From: an uncultured Pedobacter sp.
GTDB taxonomy: Bacteria; Bacteroidota; Bacteroidia; Sphingobacteriales; Sphingobacteriaceae
Length of the DNA stretch: 7,534 nt
NCBI RefSeq assembly: GCF_946479715.1
Contig: NZ_CAMLHF010000234.1
Coordinates: 1 to 7,534, forward strand
Direction: 5' to 3'
The notes below the pieces were generated by a model. The model worked only from the letters and a program-made list of their open reading frames with translations, was not told the DNA's origin and made no database searches. Shown here piece by piece: positions 1 through 5,662 of the stretch. The first letter of the stretch is position 1, and the number at the start of each line of letters is the position of its first letter. Both the position numbers and the translations under genes were made by a program.

Positions 1-125
1 CAGCTGATATTGCCGTACTTGATACGATTAAATCTTATACTTATCATGATTTCCTAAATACTTCAGAGCTTTTTTTTGTTTTGTTGGTTTTTTCGCCTTT
101 AATCATGATTTTTTTATTCAGTTAA
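1..125 (+). CDS. C-terminal end of a membrane-associated protein (5' part outside window), probably a glycosyltransferase
   Basis: The frame reading from base 3 is open for 40 codons and stops with TAA at 123-125. The visible residues are a polar stretch (ADIAVLDTIKSYTYHDF) followed by a strongly hydrophobic segment (ELFFVLLVFSPLIMIFLFS), which looks like a transmembrane helix that ends abruptly. The next open stretch lies in another frame and starts with more hydrophobic residues. Deleting one T from the 7-T run at 109-115 would join the two frames into one protein with two adjacent membrane helices and a cytoplasmic tail. That arrangement is known from membrane-anchored family 2 glycosyltransferases of Bacteroidota. 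The family is an inference from layout only, because the catalytic part is outside the window. Confidence 0.55.
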   Translation, partial: ADIAVLDTIKSYTYHDFLNTSELFFVLLVFSPLIMIFLFS

Positions 126-129
126 TGGG

Positions 130-423
130 TTGGGGCTATTGATGTTCATCATCCTTTTAGCGGAAATTTTAACCAACATTATCAAAGCCTTTTATAAATC
201 AAAAACATTTTCACTTCCTGTGGCTTTGAATCTTTTCTGGATCAAAAACTGTTATGAGGTGGGATACTTGTATCAAAGTTTATTAAGCGGCAGACTGTTG
301 GGGTTTGGAGAGCGCATTGAAATGGGGTTTAATAAGGAAAACCCCAGCTGGTTCAGATTAAATAAATGGAAGCTCATAAAAATGATCCTTCTATTGGTGC
401 TTTTTATTATAACTCGTTTATAA
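130..423 (+). CDS. 97-codon open frame, probable frameshifted C-terminus of the preceding membrane protein
   Basis: The frame could start at TTG 130 or ATG 142, but neither has a convincing ribosome binding site. It encodes a hydrophobic helix (LLMFIILLAEILTNII), a basic loop, a second partly hydrophobic stretch containing NCYEVGYLYQSLLSGRLLGFG, and a final hydrophobic helix near the C-terminus (MILLLVLFII). The middle stretch resembles the tail after the membrane helices in bacterial GT2 enzymes (pattern ..YgxGfLxG..), recalled from memory and not searched. The frame is open back to base 109, directly at the T-run, so it most simply continues the upstream gene after a one-base insertion. It could instead be an independent small membrane protein. 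Its last 17 bases overlap the 3' end of the opposing glycosyltransferase gene. Confidence 0.45.
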   Translation: MGLLMFIILLAEILTNIIKAFYKSKTFSLPVALNLFWIKNCYEVGYLYQSLLSGRLLGFGERIEMGFNKENPSWFRLNKWKLIKMILLLVLFIITRL

Positions 424-1204
424 TTCCATTTTTACAACGAATAGTCTTTTTTCTGACAGCGTTGAGATATTTTTTGAAATTAACGTCTTCATTATGTCGC
501 GAATTTATTCGATGATACAGATGAAAACAAACTGCTTTTAATTTTAATTGCCTTTGTCTGATTCCAAGATTTGTTAGTCTTGCAGCGAGTTCAATATCTT
601 CATGGCCCCAACCTTCCAGGTCATTGTTGTAACCATTTACAGCAATAAAATCGTGCTTCCAAAACGAGAAATTACAGCCCCTCAGATTGTTGGATCGAAA
701 ATGATTGCCTTTAAAGAAGCCTGAAAAAATAGGTAAATAACTAGCATTTATTTTACTGCCTACTCCTTTGGTTAAGGAACTGATGCGAATGTTCTTGGTA
801 CTTATTATGGTGTTGGTTAAGTCTGCTGAAAGCATTGATCTGCTTCCCTTTATATAATAACCATGCTGAGCTTCCTCGATATGGTCGGCAATAAATTTTG
901 GATGTAAAATAATATCGCCATCTATTTGTATTATGTAATTGCCAGACGCCGAAGAGATAGCCCTATTCATAATAATGGTTTTTCTGAAACCAAGATCTTC
1001 TTGCCACAAATGTTTAACTGGTACTTTTACTCGTTGTTTAAATTCTTCTATTATTGCTTTTGTCCTGTCGTCTGAGCCGTCATCGGCAATAATTATTTCA
1101 TTTGGGAATACCCTTAAATTCAAAATGCTCTTGAAAACGAGCTCGAGTGCCTTTGGCCAATTATATGTAGATATAACAAGAGTTACAGAGATTTTGTTAT
1201 TCAT
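407..1204 (-). CDS. Family 2 glycosyltransferase with galactosyltransferase-type C-terminal motif (paralog A)
   Basis: This 265-aa protein probably transfers a sugar from a nucleotide sugar to a surface glycan at the cytoplasmic side of the membrane; donor and acceptor cannot be read from the sequence. It has a GT-A fold signature: the N-terminal strand VISTYNWPKAL (10-20), the nucleotide-binding ADDGS (40-44), a conserved WQEDLGFRKT block (67-76) and the metal-binding IDGD (94-97). The C-terminal half has RGCNFSFW (175-182) and GWGHEDIELAARL (198-210), the acceptor-side motif of the Glyco_transf_7C/chondroitin-synthase-like group, then FHLYH (227-231). There is no membrane helix. It starts 2 bp after the stop of the preceding paralog, so the two are very likely co-transcribed and perhaps translationally coupled; no clear Shine-Dalgarno is present. 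Its 3' end overlaps the convergent gene by 17 bp, and no intrinsic terminator is visible there. Confidence 0.92.
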   Translation of the reverse strand: MNNKISVTLVISTYNWPKALELVFKSILNLRVFPNEIIIADDGSDDRTKAIIEEFKQRVKVPVKHLWQEDLGFRKTIIMNRAISSASGNYIIQIDGDIILHPKFIADHIEEAQHGYYIKGSRSMLSADLTNTIISTKNIRISSLTKGVGSKINASYLPIFSGFFKGNHFRSNNLRGCNFSFWKHDFIAVNGYNNDLEGWGHEDIELAARLTNLGIRQRQLKLKAVCFHLYHRINSRHNEDVNFKKYLNAVRKKTIRCKNGIINEL

Positions 1205-1206
1205 TA

Positions 1207-2016
1207 CTATAAGTATTTGTCTATACCAGATTCACAATAAACTTTTTTAAGCGCTATAGTCTCCTTAAATAACATTTCGTTTTCTGCTAAAGAAGCTCTG
1301 GAATTTTCCTTATGGTAGATATGAAATGCAATGGCACCCAGTTTAAGAAACCGTTTTTGTAACCCGATGTTTAATAATCTGGCAATAAACTCCTTGTCCT
1401 CCGGTCCCCATCCAATAAAACTTTCATTATACCCATTTACTTTTATGGCATCAGAACGCCAGAAGGCCATATTGCATCCATGAATTTCATATAATTCGGC
1501 ACCTTTAATTTTGTATTTTTTTTCAAATAGGGGCCATAAAAAGGGGATACGTACAACGCTAAAAAAATTGGCTATGTTTTTACTAAAGATATTAATTTTC
1601 GAAACTTTTTTGCTGATTAGCTTAGCTGAGAGCGCTTTATTTATATAACCGCGACTTGCCCTTACAAATGTGCCAGGCACAGCGAAGTTTATATGATCTT
1701 CGATAAACTTCCTGTCAATAATGATATCGCCATCTATTTCAATAATATAGTCGCTCTTTGCACCTGCAATAGCTTTATTTAAAATAAGGGTTTTTCTAAA
1801 CCCAAGATCTTCCTGCCAAAAATGTAATACAGGAATCTTGAATAGTTTTTTGTATTTTTCAATTATTGTTTTAGTCTCTTCGGTAGATCCGTCATCAGCA
1901 ATGAGAATTTCATCGGGCATTTTAGATTGCTTTAAAACACTAGATAGGACGAGGTCCAATGCTGCGGGCCAATTGTAGGTAGAAATTAATAAAGCAGCCG
2001 TAATTTGTTTTTGCAT
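1207..2016 (-). CDS. Family 2 glycosyltransferase with galactosyltransferase-type C-terminal motif (paralog B)
   Basis: This 269-aa protein has the same architecture as the following gene: LLISTYNWPAAL (9-20), ADDGS (40-44), WQEDLGFRKT (67-76), IDGD (94-97), HGCNMAFW (179-186), GWGPEDKEFIARL (202-214) and FHIYHK (231-236). The first 100 residues align with the neighbour without gaps and are clearly homologous. The middle (about 115-178) diverges and carries four extra residues, which is the region expected to shape acceptor choice. The pair therefore looks like a tandem duplication that has since specialised, possibly adding successive sugars of one repeat unit. It lies 99 bp downstream of the GT32 gene, with a possible promoter of its own in that gap. 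GT2 membership is firm; the specific sugar is unknown. Confidence 0.93.
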   Translation of the reverse strand: MQKQITAALLISTYNWPAALDLVLSSVLKQSKMPDEILIADDGSTEETKTIIEKYKKLFKIPVLHFWQEDLGFRKTLILNKAIAGAKSDYIIEIDGDIIIDRKFIEDHINFAVPGTFVRASRGYINKALSAKLISKKVSKINIFSKNIANFFSVVRIPFLWPLFEKKYKIKGAELYEIHGCNMAFWRSDAIKVNGYNESFIGWGPEDKEFIARLLNIGLQKRFLKLGAIAFHIYHKENSRASLAENEMLFKETIALKKVYCESGIDKYL

Positions 2017-2034
2017 TAGGTAGATTGGGATAAA

Positions 2035-2059
2035 GGCACAAATTTACAACTTATGTGCC
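2035..2059. repeat. Inverted repeat in the GT32-GT2 gap
   Basis: GGCACA (2035-2040) pairs perfectly with TGTGCC (2054-2059) across a 13-nt A/T-rich spacer. The spacer covers the candidate -7 element of the GT2 pair, so the repeat could be an operator or a leader hairpin. A six-base match of this sort can also arise by chance in 99 bp. Confidence 0.3.
2039..2046 (-). promoter_or_regulatory. Possible Bacteroidota -7 element for the GT2 pair
   Basis: On the minus strand this reads TAAATTTG, an exact match to TAnnTTTG, about 22 nt upstream of the ATG at 2016. No TTG/TTTG lies at the preferred 17-23 nt upstream (the nearest is about 26 nt away), so the promoter is incomplete. Read-through from the GT32 gene is the alternative. 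Confidence 0.3.
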
Positions 2060-2115
2060 CTAATTTATAATTCAATGAAATTTGCTCCTTTCTTATATAG
2101 TATTGGCGTGTGAAT

Positions 2116-2775
2116 TTATTCGGGTTTTAATACGGTTGATGAGACCTGGAGTTTTTTCCAGTGATTGGATTTCTTTTCATACAAGAAAAACTTTGCCAGT
2201 TTATACTTGTCTTTAAGATATGGTGCATATTCAACTCCGAATGTTCTATGTGGGATGTTTGGATCCTTTGATAAACATTCATTGATTGCGGCTGTATATA
2301 CGGTAGGTCCAGTCATCTTATGTACGTCATGAGGGAATTCGTTCTTTCTGATGTTCTCAAGCATCAGCTCCATGGTTCTTTGAAGGAATGGGTGACCAGG
2401 TTCATAAAACAATGCCCATTGTACATAGCAAATAGGATTCTTTTCAGGTGATAATACTGCTACATCATCGGGCCTAATAAATTGATTAAAATTCTGTTTA
2501 ACATTACAGTCAATATCTAAATATATACCGCCTTTTTTTAATAAAATAGCGTACCTAAAAAAGTCTGCTTTAGCTGCGCCGATATTTAGTTTTTGATATA
2601 GTTTAAATGTTTCATCATCAAACTCATCTGAGAGAAATTTCTCGATCCTTTCATCGTCATAAAATTCATACTGATAGTCAGGATTTCTTTTGAGAAATTT
2701 AAAGATATGCCAACGCGTAATTAAAGGCAGGTTCTTTGATTTGAAAGTTTGATGTATGATTTTTGGTATTGGCAT
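2116..2775 (-). CDS. GT32-family glycosyltransferase (OCH1-like, DXD sugar-binding motif)
   Basis: This 219-aa enzyme probably adds a hexose to a growing polysaccharide or lipopolysaccharide. Its opening residues PKIIHQTF (4-11) are the standard start of bacterial GT32/capsular polysaccharide transferases. The core of the Gly_transf_sug domain follows: AAKADFFRYAILLKKGG (67-83) and YLDID (85-89), in which D87-x-D89 is the metal/nucleotide-sugar DXD motif. GPTVYT (156-161) is the usual C-terminal motif. The length is typical for short members, and there is no membrane helix or signal peptide. The ATG at 2775 is the only start that keeps the conserved N-terminus. It is the first gene of the minus-strand glycosyltransferase block and is divergent from meaB, with 81 bp between the two starts. 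The sugar specificity (mannose, galactose or glucose) is not predictable here. Confidence 0.92.
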   Translation of the reverse strand: MPIPKIIHQTFKSKNLPLITRWHIFKFLKRNPDYQYEFYDDERIEKFLSDEFDDETFKLYQKLNIGAAKADFFRYAILLKKGGIYLDIDCNVKQNFNQFIRPDDVAVLSPEKNPICYVQWALFYEPGHPFLQRTMELMLENIRKNEFPHDVHKMTGPTVYTAAINECLSKDPNIPHRTFGVEYAPYLKDKYKLAKFFLYEKKSNHWKKLQVSSTVLKPE

Positions 2776-2831
2776 TTTGGCGCAAAAAAAGATGTTACTA
2801 ATAACTGGTTAAATAATGAATAAATTCTATT

Positions 2832-2846
2832 TCTTTGTACCAAAGA
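2832..2846. repeat. Palindrome between divergent GT32 and meaB starts
   Basis: TCTTTG (2832-2837) and CAAAGA (2841-2846) are perfect inverted arms around TAC. Each arm places a TTTG as part of a possible -7 element facing its own gene, so the palindrome may be two overlapping divergent promoters or a shared operator. Confidence 0.35.
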
Positions 2847-2848
2847 TA
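2841..2848 (-). promoter_or_regulatory. Candidate -7 element for the glycosyltransferase block
   Basis: The minus strand reads TATCTTTG here, an exact TAnnTTTG match. A TTGG lies about 16 nt further upstream, inside the meaB start region, which is slightly short of the preferred spacing. The predicted leader to the GT32 ATG at 2775 would be about 60 nt. Confidence 0.4.
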
Positions 2849-2856
2849 GTTTATTA

Positions 2857-3741
2857 ATGGATACCAATTATCCCCTTTTAAAAGGAATTGAGCAGGGAAA
2901 TTTTTTGGCTTTGGCGAGAGCTTTAACATTGGTTGAAAATGATATTGCTCCCTCTGCAGATATTTTGCGGATGCTTAATGTTAAGTCGGCAGTTCCGATA
3001 ATAGGAATTACCGGGCCTCCGGGTGCAGGGAAAAGTACACTTGTAAACGCAATAACAGAAGAGTTTGCTAGGCAGAATAAAAAAATAGCCATTCTGGCAG
3101 TCGACCCCACCTCTCCATTTAATTTTGGTTCATTGCTTGGCGATCGTATAAGAATGGCTCAGCAGTTCAACAATCCTAATGTATATATCAGATCTGTTGC
3201 AACAAGGGGCGCATTGGGGGGAATCTCCGCAAAAACTATAGAGATGATTGATGTGATGCGGGCGGCTAACTTTGATATGATTATTGTAGAAACGGTTGGG
3301 GTTGGACAGTCTGAAATTGAAATTGCAGGGCTTGCCGATAAAACCGTGGTTGTTTTGGTCCCAGAATCAGGAGATGAAATCCAAAGTATAAAATCGGGAA
3401 TAATGGAAATAGCTCAAGGGTTTGTTGTGAATAAAGCAGATCGGGAGGGTGCAGATGTTTTTACTAACACCTTGAAGAAGTTAGTTTTGCATCACCAGAT
3501 TCCGGTTTTTAAAACCGTTGCAGATAAAAAGGAAGGTATAGATGAACTCTGCCAATGGTTGACAATGCCTGTTCAATCTGATGGGAAACGGAAGGCATCG
3601 TTACTGGCTGAAAAGGCATTTAAGATCATAACGCACTATCGAATGAAAAATGTTGATAAAGTTAAACTTCATTCGGAGATGGTAAAAGCATTGAAAAGAC
3701 CAGATTTTAACATTTATAAGTTTACTGATCAATGGATTTAG
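2857..3741 (+). CDS. meaB: MeaB/ArgK-type GTPase, chaperone of methylmalonyl-CoA mutase
   Basis: This 294-aa cytoplasmic P-loop GTPase of the G3E/SIMIBI class is known in its family to load and protect adenosylcobalamin in methylmalonyl-CoA mutase. It starts with the helical N-terminus ALARALTLVEN (18-28). Walker A is GPPGAGKS (53-60). The family block VDPTSPF (82-88) leads into LLGDRIRM (93-100), then IRSVATRGALGG (111-122), the switch region ETVGVGQSE (145-153), and the guanine-specificity motif NKAD (192-195). The ~100-residue C-terminus (DKKEGIDEL and on) is the dimerisation part. It is somewhat shorter than the ~330 aa of E. coli ArgK, and no motif is missing. The ATG at 2857 precedes the conserved helix and lies 81 bp from the divergent GT32 start. 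No mutase gene is visible, so the partner must lie elsewhere. The old ArgK name (arginine transport kinase) is not supported. Confidence 0.95.
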   Translation: MDTNYPLLKGIEQGNFLALARALTLVENDIAPSADILRMLNVKSAVPIIGITGPPGAGKSTLVNAITEEFARQNKKIAILAVDPTSPFNFGSLLGDRIRMAQQFNNPNVYIRSVATRGALGGISAKTIEMIDVMRAANFDMIIVETVGVGQSEIEIAGLADKTVVVLVPESGDEIQSIKSGIMEIAQGFVVNKADREGADVFTNTLKKLVLHHQIPVFKTVADKKEGIDELCQWLTMPVQSDGKRKASLLAEKAFKIITHYRMKNVDKVKLHSEMVKALKRPDFNIYKFTDQWI

Positions 3742-3960
3742 GTGATTTTGTCTTAAAAACAGGACTTTTCTGTATACAGGATTAGGACAATATTTGAAAA
3801 ATGTTAATTGTTTTTGGCAACATATAACTTTTGTTTTACATGCTGAAATTAGAATGTCGGATTGTAAAAGTGATCTAGGTGGCTGTAGACGCTGTTTTTG
3901 TGCTTTTTATGCTGTAATGAATTGAGGATTCATTTTTATTGATATTTTTTTAATACAAAA
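3742..3960. other. Intergenic stretch after meaB, no gene seen
   Basis: No open frame with coding character was found here. The stretch holds a 10-bp perfect palindrome CTGTATACAG at 3770-3779 and the weak hairpin listed separately at 3916-3937. There is no GC-rich terminator directly after meaB, so its transcript may run well into this region. Confidence 0.5.
3916..3937 (+). terminator. Weak A/T-rich hairpin with T-rich tail
   Basis: AATGAAT (3916-3922) pairs perfectly with ATTCATT (3928-3934) around a 5-nt loop TGAGG and runs into a short T tract. It is the best intrinsic-terminator candidate between meaB and the OmpA gene, but the stem has only one G-C pair and lies about 175 nt past the meaB stop. 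Confidence 0.25.
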
Positions 3961-3982
3961 CATAAATACTATTCGTATTATG
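3961..3982. repeat. Imperfect inverted repeat just upstream of OmpA-gene promoter P1
   Basis: CATA-A-ATAC (3961-3969) pairs with GTATTATG (3975-3982) with one bulged A at 3965 and a 5-nt loop TATTC. It ends immediately before the TTTG -33 element of P1, the usual place for an activator or repressor site. Confidence 0.4.
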
Positions 3983-4013
3983 TTTGCATAATTGTCGGTA
4001 TTTAATAAATTTG
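3983..4013 (+). promoter_or_regulatory. Promoter P1 of the OmpA-like gene
   Basis: TTTG (3983-3986), a 19-nt spacer and TAAATTTG (4006-4013) match the Bacteroidota sigma-A consensus fully. The expected transcription start is near 4018, giving a leader of about 100 nt before the ATG at 4118. Confidence 0.65.
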
Positions 4014-4034
4014 GAACAGAGTTTGTACAAGTGT

Positions 4035-4064
4035 TTTGAGAAATTAAAAATTTGTTTAATTTTG
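4035..4064 (+). promoter_or_regulatory. Promoter P2 of the OmpA-like gene
   Basis: TTTG (4035-4038), an 18-nt spacer and TAATTTTG (4057-4064) form a second complete Bacteroidota promoter 51 bp downstream of P1. The expected transcription start is near 4069, with a roughly 50-nt A-rich leader. Such A-rich leaders are typical of highly translated genes in this phylum, which lacks strong Shine-Dalgarno use. Confidence 0.7.
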
Positions 4065-4100
4065 CTACACAAAAAAAACATACAATTAAAATTTGTTTAA
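4047..4100 (+). repeat. 13-bp direct repeat spanning P2 and the leader
   Basis: AAAATTTGTTTAA occurs exactly at 4047-4059 and again at 4088-4100, 41 bp apart (about four helical turns). The first copy overlaps the -7 element of P2; the second lies in the leader, 18 nt before the start codon. Confidence 0.6.
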
Positions 4101-4117
4101 CCTTAAAAAAGAAAATT

Positions 4118-5446
4118 ATGAATTATTCTACTTTAAAAAAGAGTCTAGCAGTTTCTTTTGTTGCGTTGATGGGAGTAACCTCTCTAGCTAACGCTCAAGA
4201 TTCTACTGGAACTTCTTCTTCGGCCAAGGTATTTGGTGGAAGGGGTCAGTACAGATCTTGGTCTTTCGGAATCAACGGGGGTGTTTTATCTCCATTTGTT
4301 GCTATCGGTGGTACTAATGATTTCAATAAGATGGACGTAAACTTAGGTTACGGTATCTCATTAAGAAAACAATTAGGTCATGCATTTGGTATTGAAGGTA
4401 ACATTTTCCGTGGAAAAGTATCTGGATCAAGCAAAAACGCTTCAGTTTCTCCTAAGGAATTTGAAACTGAAATTGGCTATGCTGCTGACATCAGAGGTGT
4501 TGTTAACGTTGCTACTGTTGACTTCTTACGTCGTGAGAACTCAGTTAACTTCTTCGTTACTGCTGGTTACGGTTTAATCGCTTATGCTCCTAAAGTTGAT
4601 GGTATTGACTGGAAAGATAAAGCTATAGGTGATGTTAATGACAGACACGATGCTAAAACTTATGTTAAAGAAGCTTATATCCCAGTTGGTGCTGGTGTTA
4701 AATTCAAAGTTTCTGAGCGTGTATCATTTAACTTAGGTTATACTATGCACTTCATTGATGGAGATAACTTTGACGGAACTTACGCAAACGGTGCTTCTAA
4801 CAAAGATAAATTCTCTTACGGATATGCTGGTTTAGAATTCTCTCTAGGTTCTAAATCTAAACCAAACTTGGATTGGGTTAACCCACTTGCTTTAATGTAT
4901 GATGAATTGAAAGATCCTTCATTACGTCAAGAAGTTGAAGCTTTAAAAGCTCGTGTTGCTAATGTTGAGCAAGCGGTTGAAGGTTTGAAAAAAGATTCTG
5001 ATGGTGACGGTGTTTCTGATCAATTTGACAAATGCCCAGGAACTCCTGCAGGTACTGCTGTTGACGGATCAGGATGTCCTCTACCTAAAGTAACTGAAAC
5101 TGCTCCTGCTAGCAACGTTACTGGTTTTGAAACTATCCAATTTGAATTTAACTCATCAGTTTTAAAAACTGAAGCTTATCCTACTTTAGATAAATTATCT
5201 TCAGTATTGCGTGAAAACGGTGGTAAAGTAGCTGTAAACGGTTACGCTTCAAGCGAAGGTACTGCTGCATACAATTTGAAATTATCTAAAGACAGAGCTA
5301 ACTCTGTTAAAACTTACTTAGTTAACTCTGGTGTTAACGCTAGTCAAGTTGTAACTAAAGGTTTTGGCGAAGCTAATCCAATTGCTTCTAACGATACTGA
5401 AGAAGGTCGTATCCAAAATCGTCGTGTTGAAACAGCTAGAAACTAA
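4118..5446 (+). CDS. OmpA-family outer-membrane beta-barrel protein with TSP3 motif and peptidoglycan-binding domain
   Basis: This 442-aa protein anchors the outer membrane to the wall. A signal peptide (KKSLAVSFVALMGVTSLANA, cleavage predicted after residue 26) is followed by a beta-barrel region (about 40-250) with alternating aromatic strands. A short heptad-like coiled coil comes next (about 265-290, LRQEVEALKARVANVEQAV), then one thrombospondin type 3 calcium motif with DSDGDGVSD (293-301) and CPGTPAG. The OmpA C-terminal domain runs from about 335 to 442 with LSKDRANSVKTYL, GFGEANPIASN and NRRVE. ATG 4118 is chosen over an in-frame ATG at 4052 because the upstream 22 codons include promoter P2's -7 element and would precede the signal peptide. 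Codon use is biased (Ala GCT, Gly GGT, Asn AAC), unlike the neighbours, suggesting high expression. Two promoters and a strong terminator make it a single-gene unit. Ser378 replaces the usual diaminopimelate-binding Asp, while Arg393 is kept. Confidence 0.95.
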   Translation: MNYSTLKKSLAVSFVALMGVTSLANAQDSTGTSSSAKVFGGRGQYRSWSFGINGGVLSPFVAIGGTNDFNKMDVNLGYGISLRKQLGHAFGIEGNIFRGKVSGSSKNASVSPKEFETEIGYAADIRGVVNVATVDFLRRENSVNFFVTAGYGLIAYAPKVDGIDWKDKAIGDVNDRHDAKTYVKEAYIPVGAGVKFKVSERVSFNLGYTMHFIDGDNFDGTYANGASNKDKFSYGYAGLEFSLGSKSKPNLDWVNPLALMYDELKDPSLRQEVEALKARVANVEQAVEGLKKDSDGDGVSDQFDKCPGTPAGTAVDGSGCPLPKVTETAPASNVTGFETIQFEFNSSVLKTEAYPTLDKLSSVLRENGGKVAVNGYASSEGTAAYNLKLSKDRANSVKTYLVNSGVNASQVVTKGFGEANPIASNDTEEGRIQNRRVETARN

Positions 5447-5467
5447 TACTTTCTAACAACAATACTT

Positions 5468-5500
5468 AAAAAAGGGTCCCAAATTATGGGACCCTTTTTT
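5468..5500 (+). terminator. Strong intrinsic terminator of the OmpA-like gene
   Basis: AAAAAAGGGTCCC (5468-5480) pairs perfectly with GGGACCCTTTTTT (5488-5500) around the 7-nt loop AAATTAT. That gives seven G-C/A-T core pairs and a six-U tail, 22 nt after the stop codon. Symmetry (A tract upstream, T tract downstream) would let it work in both directions. Confidence 0.93.
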
Positions 5501-5505
5501 ATTTT

Positions 5506-5530
5506 ATAAGCCGGTGATATAAGCCGGCTT
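5506..5530 (+). repeat. Short direct repeat with embedded palindrome
   Basis: ATAAGCCGG is repeated at 5506-5514 and 5519-5527, offset by 13 bp, and the second copy continues into the perfect palindrome AAGCCGGCTT (5521-5530). Role unknown. The rest of 5531-5625 is A/T-rich and holds only an imperfect inverted repeat (CCCCAATTA at 5573-5581 against TAATTGAGGG at 5599-5608). Confidence 0.45.
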
Positions 5531-5625
5531 CAATAAATGCATCTATCATTATCAAAAATATTTTCAATTAGTCCCCAATTAAATTAATTCTGGTTGTATA
5601 ATTGAGGGATGAAAAGGCTAATAAA

Positions 5626-5655
5626 TTGTATTTAGGACTATTTTATCTAAGTTTG
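5626..5655 (+). promoter_or_regulatory. Promoter of the microprotein-ridA-eamA-recG operon
   Basis: TTG (5626-5628), a 19-nt spacer and TAAGTTTG (5648-5655) fit the Bacteroidota consensus. The predicted transcription start (about 5659-5661) lies only a few bases before the ATG at 5663, implying a leaderless or almost leaderless mRNA. Confidence 0.6.
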
Positions 5656-5662
5656 TGGTAAG

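Noticed and set aside
939..1250. Open frame on the + strand, 103 codons
   Set aside because: Lies antisense to the two GT2 genes, whose motifs are unambiguous; its translation has no recognisable domain.
407..2775. Glycosyltransferase block as a new biosynthetic or defence system
   Set aside because: All three are standard GT2/GT32 enzymes of surface-polysaccharide clusters; no polymerase, flippase or defence domain is in view.
2868..3110. Open frame on the - strand, 80 codons
   Set aside because: Antisense shadow of the meaB P-loop region.
3770..3779. Perfect palindrome CTGTATACAG as an operator or terminator
   Set aside because: Ten bases, no loop or T tract, and not placed at any promoter; chance is likely.
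4052..4117. N-terminal extension of the OmpA-like protein from ATG 4052
   Set aside because: It overlaps the P2 -7 element and would put 22 polar residues before a normal signal peptide; ATG 4118 is the sensible start.
4380..4577. Open frame on the + strand, 65 codons
   Set aside because: Out-of-frame shadow inside the OmpA-like gene, Leu/Ser-rich as expected from its codon bias.
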